Shown: positions 11,297 through 21,861 of the stretch, one piece after another
Numbering within the stretch: position 1 is the first letter of the stretch
Layout of the letters: every line of letters starts with the position of its first letter
Source of the DNA: Viola odorata
Lineage: Eukaryota > Streptophyta > Magnoliopsida > Malpighiales > Violaceae
Length of the DNA: 64,000 bases
Assembly: GCA_963691705.1 (NCBI GenBank)
Contig: OY829543.1
Span: 45,330,855 to 45,394,854 of the forward strand
Direction: 5' to 3'
Translations under genes and position numbers: made by a program
The notes under the pieces: model-generated
What the model saw: only the letters and a program-made list of their open reading frames with translations
Told to the model about the DNA's origin: nothing
Database searches by the model: none

Positions 11297-11611
11297 TCAA
11301 TTATCCATCATTTTAATTACATCTTTGCATGAAATAATTTGAGGCTTGATCAACTGATTATTGTTTCGTGTGAGTATTGTCGTTTGTGTGATGAATACGG
11401 AAGGAAAATTGCATGAACCGAGTAGGCGTCTGTTTAGTCTTGACTGTGTCAAAGTGGTCTCGAATAGATAGGGTGTGTAATTGATTAGAGCGAGGTCACG
11501 AGCCTGACAAACTGAGGGACTTTTAGCTCTAGATCTGTCTTTTCTTAGCTTCATGGGCAGTTTGAGTATGGCCCTCCCGCATTCGTGCCTGGAGCGATGG
11601 CGAACTGTCAA
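11297..11611 (-). other. Antisense open frame of 104 codons within the LTR
   Basis: An open frame runs antisense to the LTR. A frame of the same length, start and stop, with clearly related sequence (shared KDRSRAKSPSVCQARDLALI), is present in the related LTR at 39937-40251. It resembles no protein I know. Conservation may reflect RNA structure or simple relatedness of the LTRs rather than a protein. Confidence 0.3.
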
Positions 11612-11957
11612 GACTACCTCATATGTTGAAACGGGGGGTAGTTTCTCTTAAGAGAAAAGTAGGGGATATCCGAGGAATCTGGTCCCTATGTCATTTCTAT
11701 GATGTCTCGAATGGAATATTTCAGTGCTGATGACGATCGGGCCCCCGAATGCAACCCAAGAATGTCTTTGCTAAGAATCCTTCTTTATCTGATTACTTGT
11801 GCTTGTTCCGCTTCCTGCTTTATCAATTTTGAATTTGTGTACTGACTTGTTTTATTCGGGACCCCGAACTGACACCTCAAGGTCCCGACTACTGCTTTCC
11901 TAGATAACAATTGTTAGCTCCCAAATCTGCCTTGGCTAACTTGTTTAGCCAAGTAAA

Positions 11958-11985
11958 CCCCCCCCCCCCCCCCCCCCCCCCCCCC
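11958..11985 (+). repeat. Run of 28 C residues
   Basis: An uninterrupted poly-C tract in the LTR. The matching place in the related LTR (about 39577, reverse strand) has only six, so this copy has expanded or is a base-calling problem. Confidence 0.9.
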
Positions 11986-12244
11986 TCTGATTGTTACTTT
12001 TCATGCTTTTCTCCCCCGAATTCATTCAAGACCTTAGATCAGTCTCTCACAATCCCTATGTTCGACCCTGACTACCACTGTACACTATATCTCTTGTGCA
12101 CACACGTTTTCAGGCACTATAAATCTTTATTTGACTGACGATCTGGGTGGCAGTGATTTTGTTTCGATTTTAATTTGAAGATGAAGAGTTATTGGATTGG
12201 TTGCTGGAAATAGGAAAGGTAAGTTCTTTCAATCCTAAAAAAAG

Positions 12245-12439
12245 ATGCTGTCTTTTGATATTTCACTTGGTATTTCTGGGTTTTGCTTGATTTCAGCAAG
12301 CAAGTGGGGTTTTCTGTATTTGATACCAAGTTGTTGTAGTGGTGGATTTACCTTCTGGTTGGATTGCTATGATGCAATTAGGCACTGTTCTTTGATTGGG
12401 TTGGCTAAGTCTGGAGTTAATTTGTTGCTGTGTGGCTGA
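12245..12439 (+). other. Short open frame shared by two hAT copies
   Basis: Sixty-four codons including SGFCLISASKWGF and YDAIRHCSLIGLAK. Nearly the same peptide is encoded at 48033-48248 in the other hAT copy. It is part of a segment carried between the hAT arms that reads like the 5' UTR, first exon and intron of a host gene. I do not recognise the gene. Confidence 0.35.
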
Positions 12440-12753
12440 TTTTTGCTACGCATATCATGTGTTTGTAAAAATTCCCAAGTGAGTGTTTAAATGCATTCGG
12501 AACTTCGGAATTCCGAACTTCCGTTCCGTAATAATTTCGAAATCGGAAGTTCAGAATTTAGAAATTACGGAACGGAACGGAATCGATTTCAAAAATTTCA
12601 GAATTCCGAACTTTGAAACTTCGGAAGTTTGGAAGTTCGGAAACTTCCGATGAACAGCCCTACTTGAAACAACAAATCATAATTTATACTCACTTACATA
12701 AATAATGAGATCCACCACTATTATGGGGTTTAACACTTAAATTATGTGAGGTA

Positions 12754-13306
12754 CAGTAGAAACTCGATAAATTAATACTCGATTATTTAATAAACTCTCT
12801 AAGATAATATTTTTGGCCGGTCCCGACTCGGGGATAGGGTGCTAAATTAATAATTCGCTAAAATTATAAGATAATACATTTTTGATAATTTCTTTAGACC
12901 CCATATAAAATATAAATTAATAATTCCTTATATATAGCATATTACATGAATGATTTATGAAGGTTTCTTGAAAAATGACTCAATTGTCTTTTGTTTTTTG
13001 TTGAAATCAATTTCCCCTTGAATGTCGTCTCTAATTTTCCTTAGCATGGTAAGAACTTCTGGTGTTGTTTTCTCATAGCTCAACAAGAAATTGTTCAATG
13101 TGATTGCCGCTTTAATAGCTTCGTTTCGCGAAGGGGGCTCCATTGTAGAACTTTCATCATCTTCTTCATCGATATCATCTTTATAAATTAATAAAATATT
13201 AATTAATATATAAATTAATAATTATTAATTTATCGATTAATTAATAACTCTTTTAATTAATAAATTTTGGTCGTCCCAAGTGTATTATTTTATAGAGTTT
13301 CTACTG
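12754..13306. mobile_element. Pogo/Tigger-type Tc1-mariner derivative
   Basis: Inverted ends CAGTAGAAACTC...GAGTTTCTACTG are flanked by TA dinucleotides (12752-12753 and 13307-13308), as expected for Tc1/mariner insertions. The inner parts of the arms (ATAAATTAATA) are also inverted copies. The 553-bp element retains the end of a transposase gene on the minus strand. Confidence 0.85.
12955..13185 (-). pseudogene. C-terminus of a pogo-like (Tigger) transposase
   Basis: The minus-strand frame runs through an acidic stretch (DDIDEEDDE), then EPPSRNEAIKAAITLNNFLL and ends KKQKTIESFFKKPS. A helical tail closing in a QxTIxxFF-like motif is what I recall for plant pogo/Tigger transposases. The DDE catalytic domain and the DNA-binding N-terminus are missing. 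The piece cannot work alone. Confidence 0.7.
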
Positions 13307-13308
13307 TA

Positions 13309-14181
13309 TATGAAACCCACCGCTCCGTAAAATAAGCTATAAATTTTAGGAATTATACATTAAACCATCTAACTTATTATATATATGCTCGCAAAAATAC
13401 GAGATTCATCATTAATTTATCTTTATAAATGTCATCCCTACTTCCTTCTAATAGGAAAGATACAAAATCAGAATCAAGTCTTTTTATTTTTCTGTCTTTG
13501 ATTTTTTCTACATTTTTATTGAACTTTCTTTTACCTTTTGTTTTTCTTTTGAAGAAGTGATTGGGTTATTTTGTGATTCATTAAAAGTTCATTTAAAGGC
13601 ATTGGTTTATAATTGGTTTCATTAAAAAAATTATTCTCAATAATTAAAGTTAACAGCTCTAGATTTTACCATTATATTGGAGCCTAAATTCAACATCTTA
13701 TATATCTTGATCTTTATTGGAATGAATAACCGAAAAAAAGAAAAGTTTCAAATTAAATACTTATTGATCTCATTCTTTTATTTTTTACGTCTATCGTCAA
13801 CTCCATTCCACTTGTAATCACGTAGAAGGCTTGAACTTAGATATATAAAAGTGTATAAGCCTATATCTTGTGATTGTATATATTACTTCTAATGAATTTA
13901 CACGAACTCGATTAACAATTTAATACTCCTTCTGTTAATAAATAGATAAATATTTCAAAACTATCACTAATTCTTTCGTCTATACCATGTGTGCCAAAAG
14001 ACACCTACCAACTCACAACTTCCTTAATCCACAGTTCGTCTTTTTATCTCTTAATTTTAAGTAAGTTTCGCTCTTACTTTTACCCGTATTTGTATCTATT
14101 TCGTTCATTCAAAAAATTTGTTACTTTGTACGTAGAATATAGTTTTTCAATTTTTATTTTTGTTTAGTCTTTTTTAGATGT
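13309..14181. other. AT-rich intergenic stretch
   Basis: No coding region recognised. A single CTCCTTCTGTTAATAAATAG near 13927 resembles one end of a Stowaway MITE, but no partner end was found. Confidence 0.55.
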
Positions 14182-14302
14182 ACTAGCTTATTTTGGCACG
14201 TGGCGTTGCATGTGCGGAATTTATTTAAAAATATTAAAATATAATATTTATGTACAAAAGAGTAATTCATACAAATATATTTTTGGTATAATATAATTTT
14301 TT

Positions 14303-14558
14303 TGTAAAAATTGATAAGGCTCAATCTTCTATTCCACCAGAAATACATACATATATATAAAGTGTATATCCTTGAATAGGATACTGGAATTAATTCCATA
14401 TTGATAAGGCTCAATCTTCTATTCCACCAGAAATACATACATATATATATATATAAAGTGTATATCCTTGAATAGGATACTGGAATTAATTCCATATCAA
14501 TCTAATTAAATACCAAATCAATCTAATTGATTCCATATTAATCTAATTAATTCCAATA
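14303..14558 (-). repeat. 3' LTR of the copia element, with internal duplication
   Basis: The block running from TTGATAAGGCTCAATC to GGAATTAATTCCATA occurs twice in tandem, giving 256 bp against 160 bp in the 5' LTR. The two LTRs are otherwise nearly identical. Confidence 0.9.
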
Positions 14559-14565
14559 CCCCCCC

Positions 14566-17500
14566 TCAAGTTGGAGTATGAAGGTCCCGAATACCCAACT
14601 TGCCGAGAAGAAATCGAAAGCGATCACGACCCAATGCTTTGGTGAAAAGATCAGCAAGCTGTAGGTGGCTAGTAACATGAGCAGTGACGATAGTTTTAGC
14701 TTGTAGTTGTTCACGAACATAATGGCAGTCAATCTCGATATGTTTAGTCCGGATTAGCAGCAATGTGGAGAGCGAACTGATTGTCACAATACAACGACAT
14801 GGGTTTGTAATGATGAACAGTAAGGTCAGAAAGGAGCCTCTGCAACCATACTAATTCGCTGCTTGTGGAAGACATAGATCGATATTCAGCTTCGACAGAG
14901 GAACGAGAAACTGTAGCTTGCTTCTTGGATTTCCAAGAGATAGGAGCATTGCCGAGGAAAATAAAATAGCCAGTAATAGATCTTCTTGTCGTGGGGCAAC
15001 CTGCCCAGTCAGCATCACAATAGCCTTTAACTTGAAAATCATTAGCAGTAGGGAAAAAAATGCCTTGACCAGGACATGCTTTGAGATAGCGCAGAACATG
15101 CATACAAGCATCAAGGTGTGGCTGGCGGGGAGCTTGCATAAATTGACTGAGAATTTGGACAGCATATGCAATGTCTGGTCGACTGATAGTGAGATAAATT
15201 AGGCGACCGATGAGCCGACGATATTGACTAGAATCTGCCAAAACATCACCACAGTCAATAGAGAGATGGTGTTGCTGTTGAATAGGGAAAGATGCGGGCT
15301 TACAGTCGAGCATTCCAGTTTCTTCCAAAATATCAAGAGCATACTTGCGTTGGCACAGGAAAATACCCTGAGGAGAACGAGCAACTTCCAAGCCAAGAAA
15401 GTACTTGAGCGGGCCAAGTTCTTTGATACGGAAGCGATTGTGGAGATAACACTTGAATTCTTTGGTTATGGACCCATTATTTCCAGCAATGACCACGTCA
15501 TCAACATAAACCAAAAGAGCAATGAAAGATGATCCTTGTGTTTTAGTGAATAAGGAGTGATCAACTTTAGACTGGATAAAACCAAATTCTTGTAAAGAGG
15601 TTGAAAACTTTTCAAACCATTGCCGAGAAGCTTGCTTTAAACCATACAAGGATTTTTGAAGTCGACAAACACGAGTATCACCTGGTTTGACAAATCCTGG
15701 AGGGGGAGACATGTAGACTTCCTCTTGCAAGTCTCCATGAAGAAAGGCATTGTTAACATCTAACTGGTGGAGTTCCCAATTCTTAGCTACAGCAACTGCC
15801 AATAAACAACGTACGGTAGTTAACTTGGCAACTGGTGCAAAGGTTTCAGTGTAATCAAGACCTTCAATTTGAGTGTATCCTTTAGCTACAAGATGCGCTT
15901 TATAGCGCTCCATAGAACCATCAACTTTATACTTGACTTTAAATACCCATTTCGAACCAATAGGTTTCTTTCCCGGTGGTAAAGGTTCTAACTGCCAAGT
16001 CTGATTTTGTTCTAAAGCAGAAATCTCTTGAGTCATTGCTTCATGCCATTTTGGGTCTTTAACAGCCTCTGAAAAATACTTGGGTTCATTGTGACCAGAG
16101 ATAGCTACAAGGAAGGCTTTATGAGTCGGAACAAAACGTGTATAAGATAAACCACAAGAAATGGGATAAGGTTTACCTGAAGAAACTGAATTGGAAACAG
16201 GCGGTGATGGCTCAACTACTCTAGGAAGAGTGCAGACATAGTCTTGTAAGTAAGTTGGAGGTCTTCTTTCTCGTTGGGGACGTGAATCAAGAACAAGATT
16301 TGATTGATCATGAACGTTGGATGATGAGCTGACAATGTCAGGAACATTATTGGGTGATTGGTTTTGTGAGTGGGATGATTGTGTAATGGGTTCATGCCGC
16401 AAGATATCATTATATGTGTCCGCAACAGGTAAGGGTATAACAGTGGGAGAAGATGTGGATGTGGATGGATCGATCAATTTGAATGGGAAGTGGTTCTCAT
16501 AGAAAATGATGTCTCTAGAAACAATTATTTCATGCAGCTCTAAATCATAAACTTTATAACCTTTTTGTCCATGTGGATAACCAAGAAAGATACATGGCTT
16601 TGAACGAGGTGCAAATTTATTTGTGGATTTCTCATGGACATAGCAAAGACACCCAAAGACACGCAAATGTGAGTAAGAGGGAGGTTTTGAAAACAACACT
16701 TCATATGGACTTTTCTTCGATAAGTTTGGTGTAGGAGTGTAATTAATTAAATAATTTGTTGTTAATACACTCTCCCCCCAAAATTTAATTGGTAAACCAG
16801 CTTGGAAGCGAAGGGCGTGAGCCACCTCTAATAGGTGGCGATGTTTGTGCTCTACGATGCCATTTTGTTGTGGAGTGTTCGTGCAAGAGGTCTGATGAAG
16901 TATACCATTTTGTTGGAAGAATTCAGACATTAGCCCACCTTTAAACTCTTGACCATTATCACTCCTAACTTGTTTAATGGCACATTTAAACTGATTTTTT
17001 ACCATGGCATGGAAGATTCTAAAGTGTTTGAATGCATCAGATTTGTGTTTAAGGAGAAAAACCCAAGTACATCGTGAGCAATCGTCAACAATAGTAAGGA
17101 AGTATCGTGCACTAGAAATGGATGGAGTCCTATACGGCCCCTAAAGATCACAATGTACTAAATCAAAGGGTTTTTCAGATTTATGAAAACTTAAAGGAAA
17201 GACATTTCGGGTTTGCTTGGCACGATGACAAATATCACAACAATTATTTGAATTTCTAAGAGTTGAACTAGACAGATGAGGGATTAGAGACATACGATCA
17301 AAGGATGGGTGACCTAAACGCTCATGCCAAAGGTTGGGAGATGGAACAAAAGAAGCTGCAGCAACAAGCGGAATTTGGAGCTTCTTGAAGTAATATAGGC
17401 CATCACGCAATTCACCCATTCTAATCAGTTTCTTCGTGACTAAGTCCTGTAAGATGCAAAAGGTGGGAAAGAAAGTCACAGAACAATTCAACTCTTTGGT

Positions 17501-17875
17501 CAGCTTACTTACTGAGAGTAGGTTGCATGTAAAAGAGGGGATACACAAGACATTGTTTAGCTTGATACTGGAAGAAAGTGAGGCTTGACCATAGGAATGC
17601 ACGTTCAAAGTGGAACCGTCAGGCAATCTAACAGGTAAGAGATTTTGTGCAATTTTTTTGTTAACCAAGGATGATTCTTGAGGAGTCAAATGATCTGAAG
17701 CACCACTGTCTATAATCCAATCAGATAATTCATGGGAAGAGTGACTGATCTTACCAACGAAATTAGCGATACTATTGTGTGTGAGAAAAGACACAAGTTG
17801 ATCATACTGTTCTTGGGTAAGAGTAAGACTACCAAGAGAAGGAGCCAAGAATTTAGAGGAAGAGTTTTCTGTCAT
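14566..17875 (-). pseudogene. Copia polyprotein: protease, integrase, RT, RNase H
   Basis: Read on the minus strand the frame starts at 17875, only about 55 bp after the 5' LTR. Protease DSGASDHLT comes first, then the GAG-pre-integrase HERLGHPSFDRM and the integrase zinc residues CDICHRAKQ. A TAG at 17138-17140 lies between CDL and GPYRT, where TGG (Trp) is expected. The integrase core follows (VRSDNGQEF; NGIVEHKHRHLLEVA), then RT with YVDD (LLVYVDDVVIAG) and RNase H (GYCDADWAGC; VEAEYRSMS). Near 14744 a short deletion after AANP shifts the frame. The end (RTKHIEIDCHYVREQL...LADLFTKAL) continues in another frame to 14566. Capsid and nucleocapsid are deleted. Confidence 0.9.
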
Positions 17876-17930
17876 GGTGACTAGAAAAATGGAAGAAGAC
17901 TGCTAGGTTTAGTAACCCGCTCCGCTACCA

Positions 17931-18090
17931 TGTAAAAATTGATAAGGCTCAATCTTCTATTCCACCAAAAATACATGCATATATATAAAGTGTATATCCT
18001 TGAATAGGATACTGGAATTAATTCCATATCAATCTAATTAAATACCAAATCAATCTAATTGATTCCATATTAATCTAATTAATTCCAATA
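17931..18090 (-). repeat. 5' LTR of the copia element
   Basis: 160 bp, the unduplicated form of the LTR. It is followed on the minus strand by the Met-tRNA-like primer site. Confidence 0.9.
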
Positions 18091-18144
18091 TTTTTAATAA
18101 TGTTTCCGAAAATATGATTAATATAAATTTTTACTATGGTGCTT

Positions 18145-19706
18145 TGATAGCATGTTTCTTGGGCGTGATTTTATCCTCTTTTCTAGCCTTTTCGGGGGCA
18201 TGATCGTGCTAATTAACCTTTATTTCCATCTTTATTGCAGATCAGCTCCAAAAGGAGAAAAAGAGCGAAAAGATATATTTTTTGAAGAATTCTTGGGATT
18301 TCAAGCTTCAAGGCCTAGAAGATCAGAGTGTCGTCGAGCCCTTGACGCTAACCAGACCAGTGAGCAGTCTCTTGCCCGCAATATCTCTGCATCCATTCCT
18401 AATCGAAAGCTAAAGAGACGAATCTCCAAAGATCTGCACGAGATTCCATGCGCATCTAGAAGATTCTAGAATATTCTAGCACGCTCCATGTGCTACCACT
18501 CTATCCCCTTAGCTGGAATTTGTCTTCTTGTAGGCTAGACACTATATAAGCGTCTAGTTTTAGGGTTTGAAGACATCTTGTAAATATTTTTCCACTTTCT
18601 TCTTTTGGGAGTCGCCTCCTTTTCTCTCCTCCCTCTTTTGGGTGGTGACTGAGGCATCTTCATCCAGCAGCCACTATATTTAACCAGGAGCTTTGCTCCG
18701 GCCGGTAACATTTATTAGTTTTCTTCTTCTTGTTCTTCTTCTTTTATGCAATCTTTCTTTTCCTATTGTGTTTATTTGTTTTGTGGTATGAGTAGCTAGA
18801 TTCTCCCTTCTTAGCAGAGGTATTTTGACGGTTGCATGGGTAGTTAAGAGGCCTAAATGTGTTTAATATATTCTTATTGTTGTATTCGATTGTTTATCGG
18901 TTTCTTGTTAATTCGTCTAGGGCAAGATTAGTAGTTTGGCCAGCTAATATCTAGACCTAGATGATTACTGTCATTCTCTTGGTTATAACTGACGCGAAGC
19001 CTTGAGATAATAATAGACACCTAGGGGAGACAGCGCGAGAGGTCTTCATCTAGGGGTAAGCAACTGATTAGGTTATGTGATGCGAGCTTGACACACTGAG
19101 ATGTCACGCCCTAGATATGTCTTACCTCCACTTCATGGGCGTTTTGAGTATTGCCTCCCTGCATTCGTGCCTGGGGGGATGGCGAAACGTCAAGGCCACC
19201 TCATATGTGGAAACGGGGGGTGGCTTTTATCTAAGAAGGTAAGTAAGGGATGCGATGTGGAAACGCAGTCCCTATAGCATGTCTATGACATAGGAATAGA
19301 ATATTTTTGCGTCGATGATTTTCATGCCCTCGACGCAACCCGAGAATGTCCTTTGCTAAGATTTCTTCTCTTCTGACTTTTGTTTCTTTATTTGATTTCT
19401 ATTTGCATGTCGTGCCTTTGATATCTGTTTGCATGTCTTGCCCCTGATTGTGTTTTATTTTCTTGCCCTAGATTTCTGTTTTTATTAATTGTCTTGTTAG
19501 CAACCATCTCTATCTTGGTTAACTAAATTAACCAACCAAAACCCCCCCATTGTTTCTTTTATTATTTCATTTTATATCTAGTCTTGTCTAGTGTATGTCT
19601 TCACCATTCTCTGTGGATCAAACCTCTTACCACTGTCTTCAATCCTTTTTTGTTGCATGTGATAAGTTGTAATTATTTGATCGTGCCCTCGACAAGCACG
19701 TCATCA
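18145..19706 (+). repeat. 5' LTR, family ii
   Basis: TGATAGCATGTTTCTTGGGC...GACAAGCACGTCATCA. A TATA-like ACTATATAAGCG lies at about 18540. The region from 18900 to 19380 aligns with the family iii LTR (shared 'gaatgtc.tttgctaag' and 'cattcgtgcctgg' landmarks). Confidence 0.8.
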
Positions 19707-19709
19707 AAT

Positions 19710-19727
19710 TGGCGTCGTTGCCGGGGA
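19710..19727 (+). promoter_or_regulatory. Primer-binding site, tRNA-Asp type
   Basis: TGGCGTCGTTGCCGGGGA, one base different from the 3' end complement of plant tRNA-Asp, three bases after the LTR. Confidence 0.85.
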
Positions 19728-19800
19728 CTGGTTTTAATTCGTGCCCTTGACAGTTCCAGATATTTGTTTTATTTATTTGTTTTAATTATTTCTTTCTTCA

Positions 19801-21010
19801 ATGTCTTATTTTGATTCTTATTCTTACTCACCCTCTTTTCCTCAGTATTTTACTCCTAAGCCCCCGTGGTGGAATCAAGACTATTTCAACTATGCAGGGC
19901 AAGACAAACCTAGCTTTCAATATTATCAGCCTCCACCACCTCCACAAGACCAAGAGCTAGCTCACTTGAGGAGCCAAATTGAGGAGCTGGAATTAGACTT
20001 GCAGGAGCTTAAGATGTAGAGACAAATAGATGAATTAGCTGATCTGGTGAATCAAGCTCAAGAGACCTAGGAGGAGATTAAGGAGCAGAGACGCCAAGAG
20101 GCCATTAACGAAAACTTTGCATGCCTGCCTGAGCATCCTGCCCCCGACGCTAGACCGCCTGAACCTACCCATCTTGCCCTAGACGTTGCCTCTGCACCTG
20201 GACCAACAATTTTAGCTCCAACACTTCTGTCCAGGCACACCATGAGTCACCCTATCACCCCATAGAACAACATTTGTAGCAATTAGATAGTGACGACTAT
20301 TTAAGTGAAGAGAATTTATCAACCGCCATTCTATGGGAGTTGCCATCTGAGAGTCATGACCAAGATGATGAGTCTTATGGGATAGAGGACCTTTTCATAC
20401 CCACGAATGAGCTAAACTTGGAGGGCCCAAGATGTTTTCTTTCAGAGTCAGGAGCCAATGTGGAGTTCAAGGCCAGTGCAGTCACAATGTTGAGCGACGC
20501 AAATTTGCCAGATTCCTACGACGAGCGTCATGCCCTCGAAGAGCATCTTGCCCTAGACACAGAATTAGAGGCAGAAATCATTGTTCAACCAAATTTGCCA
20601 AGTCAACTAAGAACTGTTTTGACACTTTAGTGGGCCAAGGAAATGAGGTTTTTGAGGCTTTTCACCACATTAAATCTTGTAAGGAGTGTCATGCCCTCGA
20701 CATAGAATTCAAGCCAGGGGAGATTGAGAAGGAGGATTTAAGAGAGATTGAGGAGGAGATAATCGAGGACTTCAGCTCTAAAGCCGTTATGTGTGACAGG
20801 GAGATTTCTAAACTTTCTGATTATATTGATCCTTTTCTTGAATCACCTTTCACTTATAACAATTTTTTTCCCTTTATTTTGCGGGAACCCAAATTAACAC
20901 TTGAATCATATTATGGTTGCCTGCAGGTTGCTTTGCTAATGGACCATCCACTTCATGCCATAATTCACATCAAACTAAGAGGATGGAAAATATTTAGTAG
21001 GATTGCTTGA
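19801..21010 (+). pseudogene. Unrecognised internal coding region of the family ii element
   Basis: The first frame (19801-20019) encodes a Tyr/Pro-rich 72-residue peptide with a short helical end (LRSQIEELELDLQELK) and then a TAG. Later frames at 20340-20630 and 20432-21010 overlap in different registers. They include the acidic helix EIEKEDLREIEEEI and the words HALE, LALD and HALD, which are the translated form of the recurrent DNA word. The order resembles the remnant of an Athila-type N-terminal ORF, but I do not recognise a domain. Several frame breaks show it is no longer translated as one protein. Confidence 0.4.
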
Positions 21011-21861
21011 ATTTCGAACAGCCAACGTCGTGCCCTCGACGATAACTAAGGCGCTTCGTGGGAGGCAACCCACGTTCCTTTCCCTTTTTTATTTCTGCTT
21101 TACTCTTTATTTTTCAAAACTTTCTTGTGTGTGCCCTTCTCGCATTGAGGACAATGTGTTGCCTAAGTGTGGGAGGGATTTATTTGTGTGTTTGTTTGCA
21201 TGTTTAATTTTTCGCTTGTTGCATGATTGCATGTTTTTCGGATTTTTAATTTTTAGGATTTTGCTAAATTTTTGCCAAATTTCTGTCACTGCCTAGTTTT
21301 TAAAACCTCTATAAATGGACATACACTTTTGATCATGTTTGCACAAATATGAACCACCAGCACCTTGTCTAGACCTAGTTGTTCTCATTTTTGCCTGCTG
21401 AGCCTTATATCCATATCTAGGCACTAGTAGTCACAAATAACACCCAGTGAGCACTTTGAGCTTCCATGCCTATTTCCTTTCTTGAGTGATTAGGATGCTT
21501 TAGCTAGGCACTGGTTGAACTTGCATGAAATTGATGCGAAGTTTTTCGTACGAAGGAGCTTATTCCTTTAAATTACTATTATACCCTTAATCTATTAAAA
21601 AACTTAAGGGTGTAATAGACTTTTAATTTTTAAAATTACCTATTTATTAAAATTGAATAAATCTATTATTCAACTACTTATTTAATCAATTAACCTACCT
21701 ATTAAACCCTAAACTACAAAGCATCTATTTAGGGATTCCCCTGCATTCAACGACCAACAGCTTCAATCGGAATCCAACGACTTTACACTAAAGATACCAG
21801 GTATTTTCAATTTTACTTCATTAATTATCGGTTTAATTAAAGATTTTATCAATTATTATGG

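Larger units (their letters stand above)
9779..12144 (+). mobile_element. Gypsy-type solo LTR (family iii) containing a MITE
   Basis: It begins TGATAGCATGTTTTTATGC and ends GACTGACGATCT, and is flanked by the 5-bp duplication GGGTG (9774-9778 and 12145-12149). Without the MITE at 10383-11042 it is about 1.7 kb. The terminal CA expected of an LTR reads CT. The LTR resembles the family ii LTR at 18145 in overall order and can be aligned with it. It repeatedly carries a word related to TTCGGGGTCCCGAA (about 9957, 9984, 10003, 11738, 11856, 11879). No internal region or second LTR is present, so it most likely arose by LTR-LTR recombination. Confidence 0.85.
9314..12662. mobile_element. Non-autonomous hAT element with nested insertions
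   Basis: The ends are TAGAGGTGTTCATC and GATGAACAGCCCTA, flanked by a perfect 8-bp duplication CTTGAAAC (9306-9313 and 12663-12670). Eight-bp duplications with TAGGG-type ends are diagnostic of hAT elements. Both arms are rich in TTCGGAA/TTCCGAA words that fold on each other. There is no transposase. Between the arms lies a non-TE segment (about 9568-9778 plus 12145-12470) that also occurs in the hAT copy at 47583-48449. That segment is split here by a gypsy solo LTR. Element length without the nested LTR is about 980 bp. Confidence 0.92.
14303..18090 (-). mobile_element. Ty1/copia retrotransposon, minus orientation
   Basis: LTRs at 14303-14558 (3') and 17931-18090 (5') start TATTGGAATT and end TTTTTACA on the minus strand. 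A primer-binding site TGGTAGCGGAGC adjoins the 5' LTR and a run of Gs (CTTGAGGGGGG) precedes the 3' LTR. TTTTT flanks both sides (14298-14302 and 18091-18095). The coding region lacks capsid and zinc knuckle. The 3' LTR is about 96 bp longer than the 5' LTR because it contains an internal tandem duplication. Confidence 0.9.
18145..21540 (+). mobile_element. Large non-autonomous gypsy-type element (family ii), 3' truncated
   Basis: A 1562-bp 5' LTR (18145-19706) is followed by AAT, a tRNA-Asp primer site and about 1.8 kb of internal sequence with broken open frames. No reverse transcriptase is present. At about 21050 the stretch GGGAGGCAACCCACG and at 21160 AAGTGTGGGAGGGATT resemble the pre-3'-LTR region of Athila-type elements. 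No 3' LTR follows, and the end near 21540 is approximate. A word close to CGTGCCCTCGAC recurs through LTR and internal region (about 18330, 19330, 19683, 19741, 20143, 20178, 20528, 20690, 21029). Confidence 0.75.

Noticed and set aside
13925..13990. CTCCTTCTGTTAATAAATAG as a Stowaway MITE
   Set aside because: Only one end is present; no inverted partner or TA pair was found nearby.
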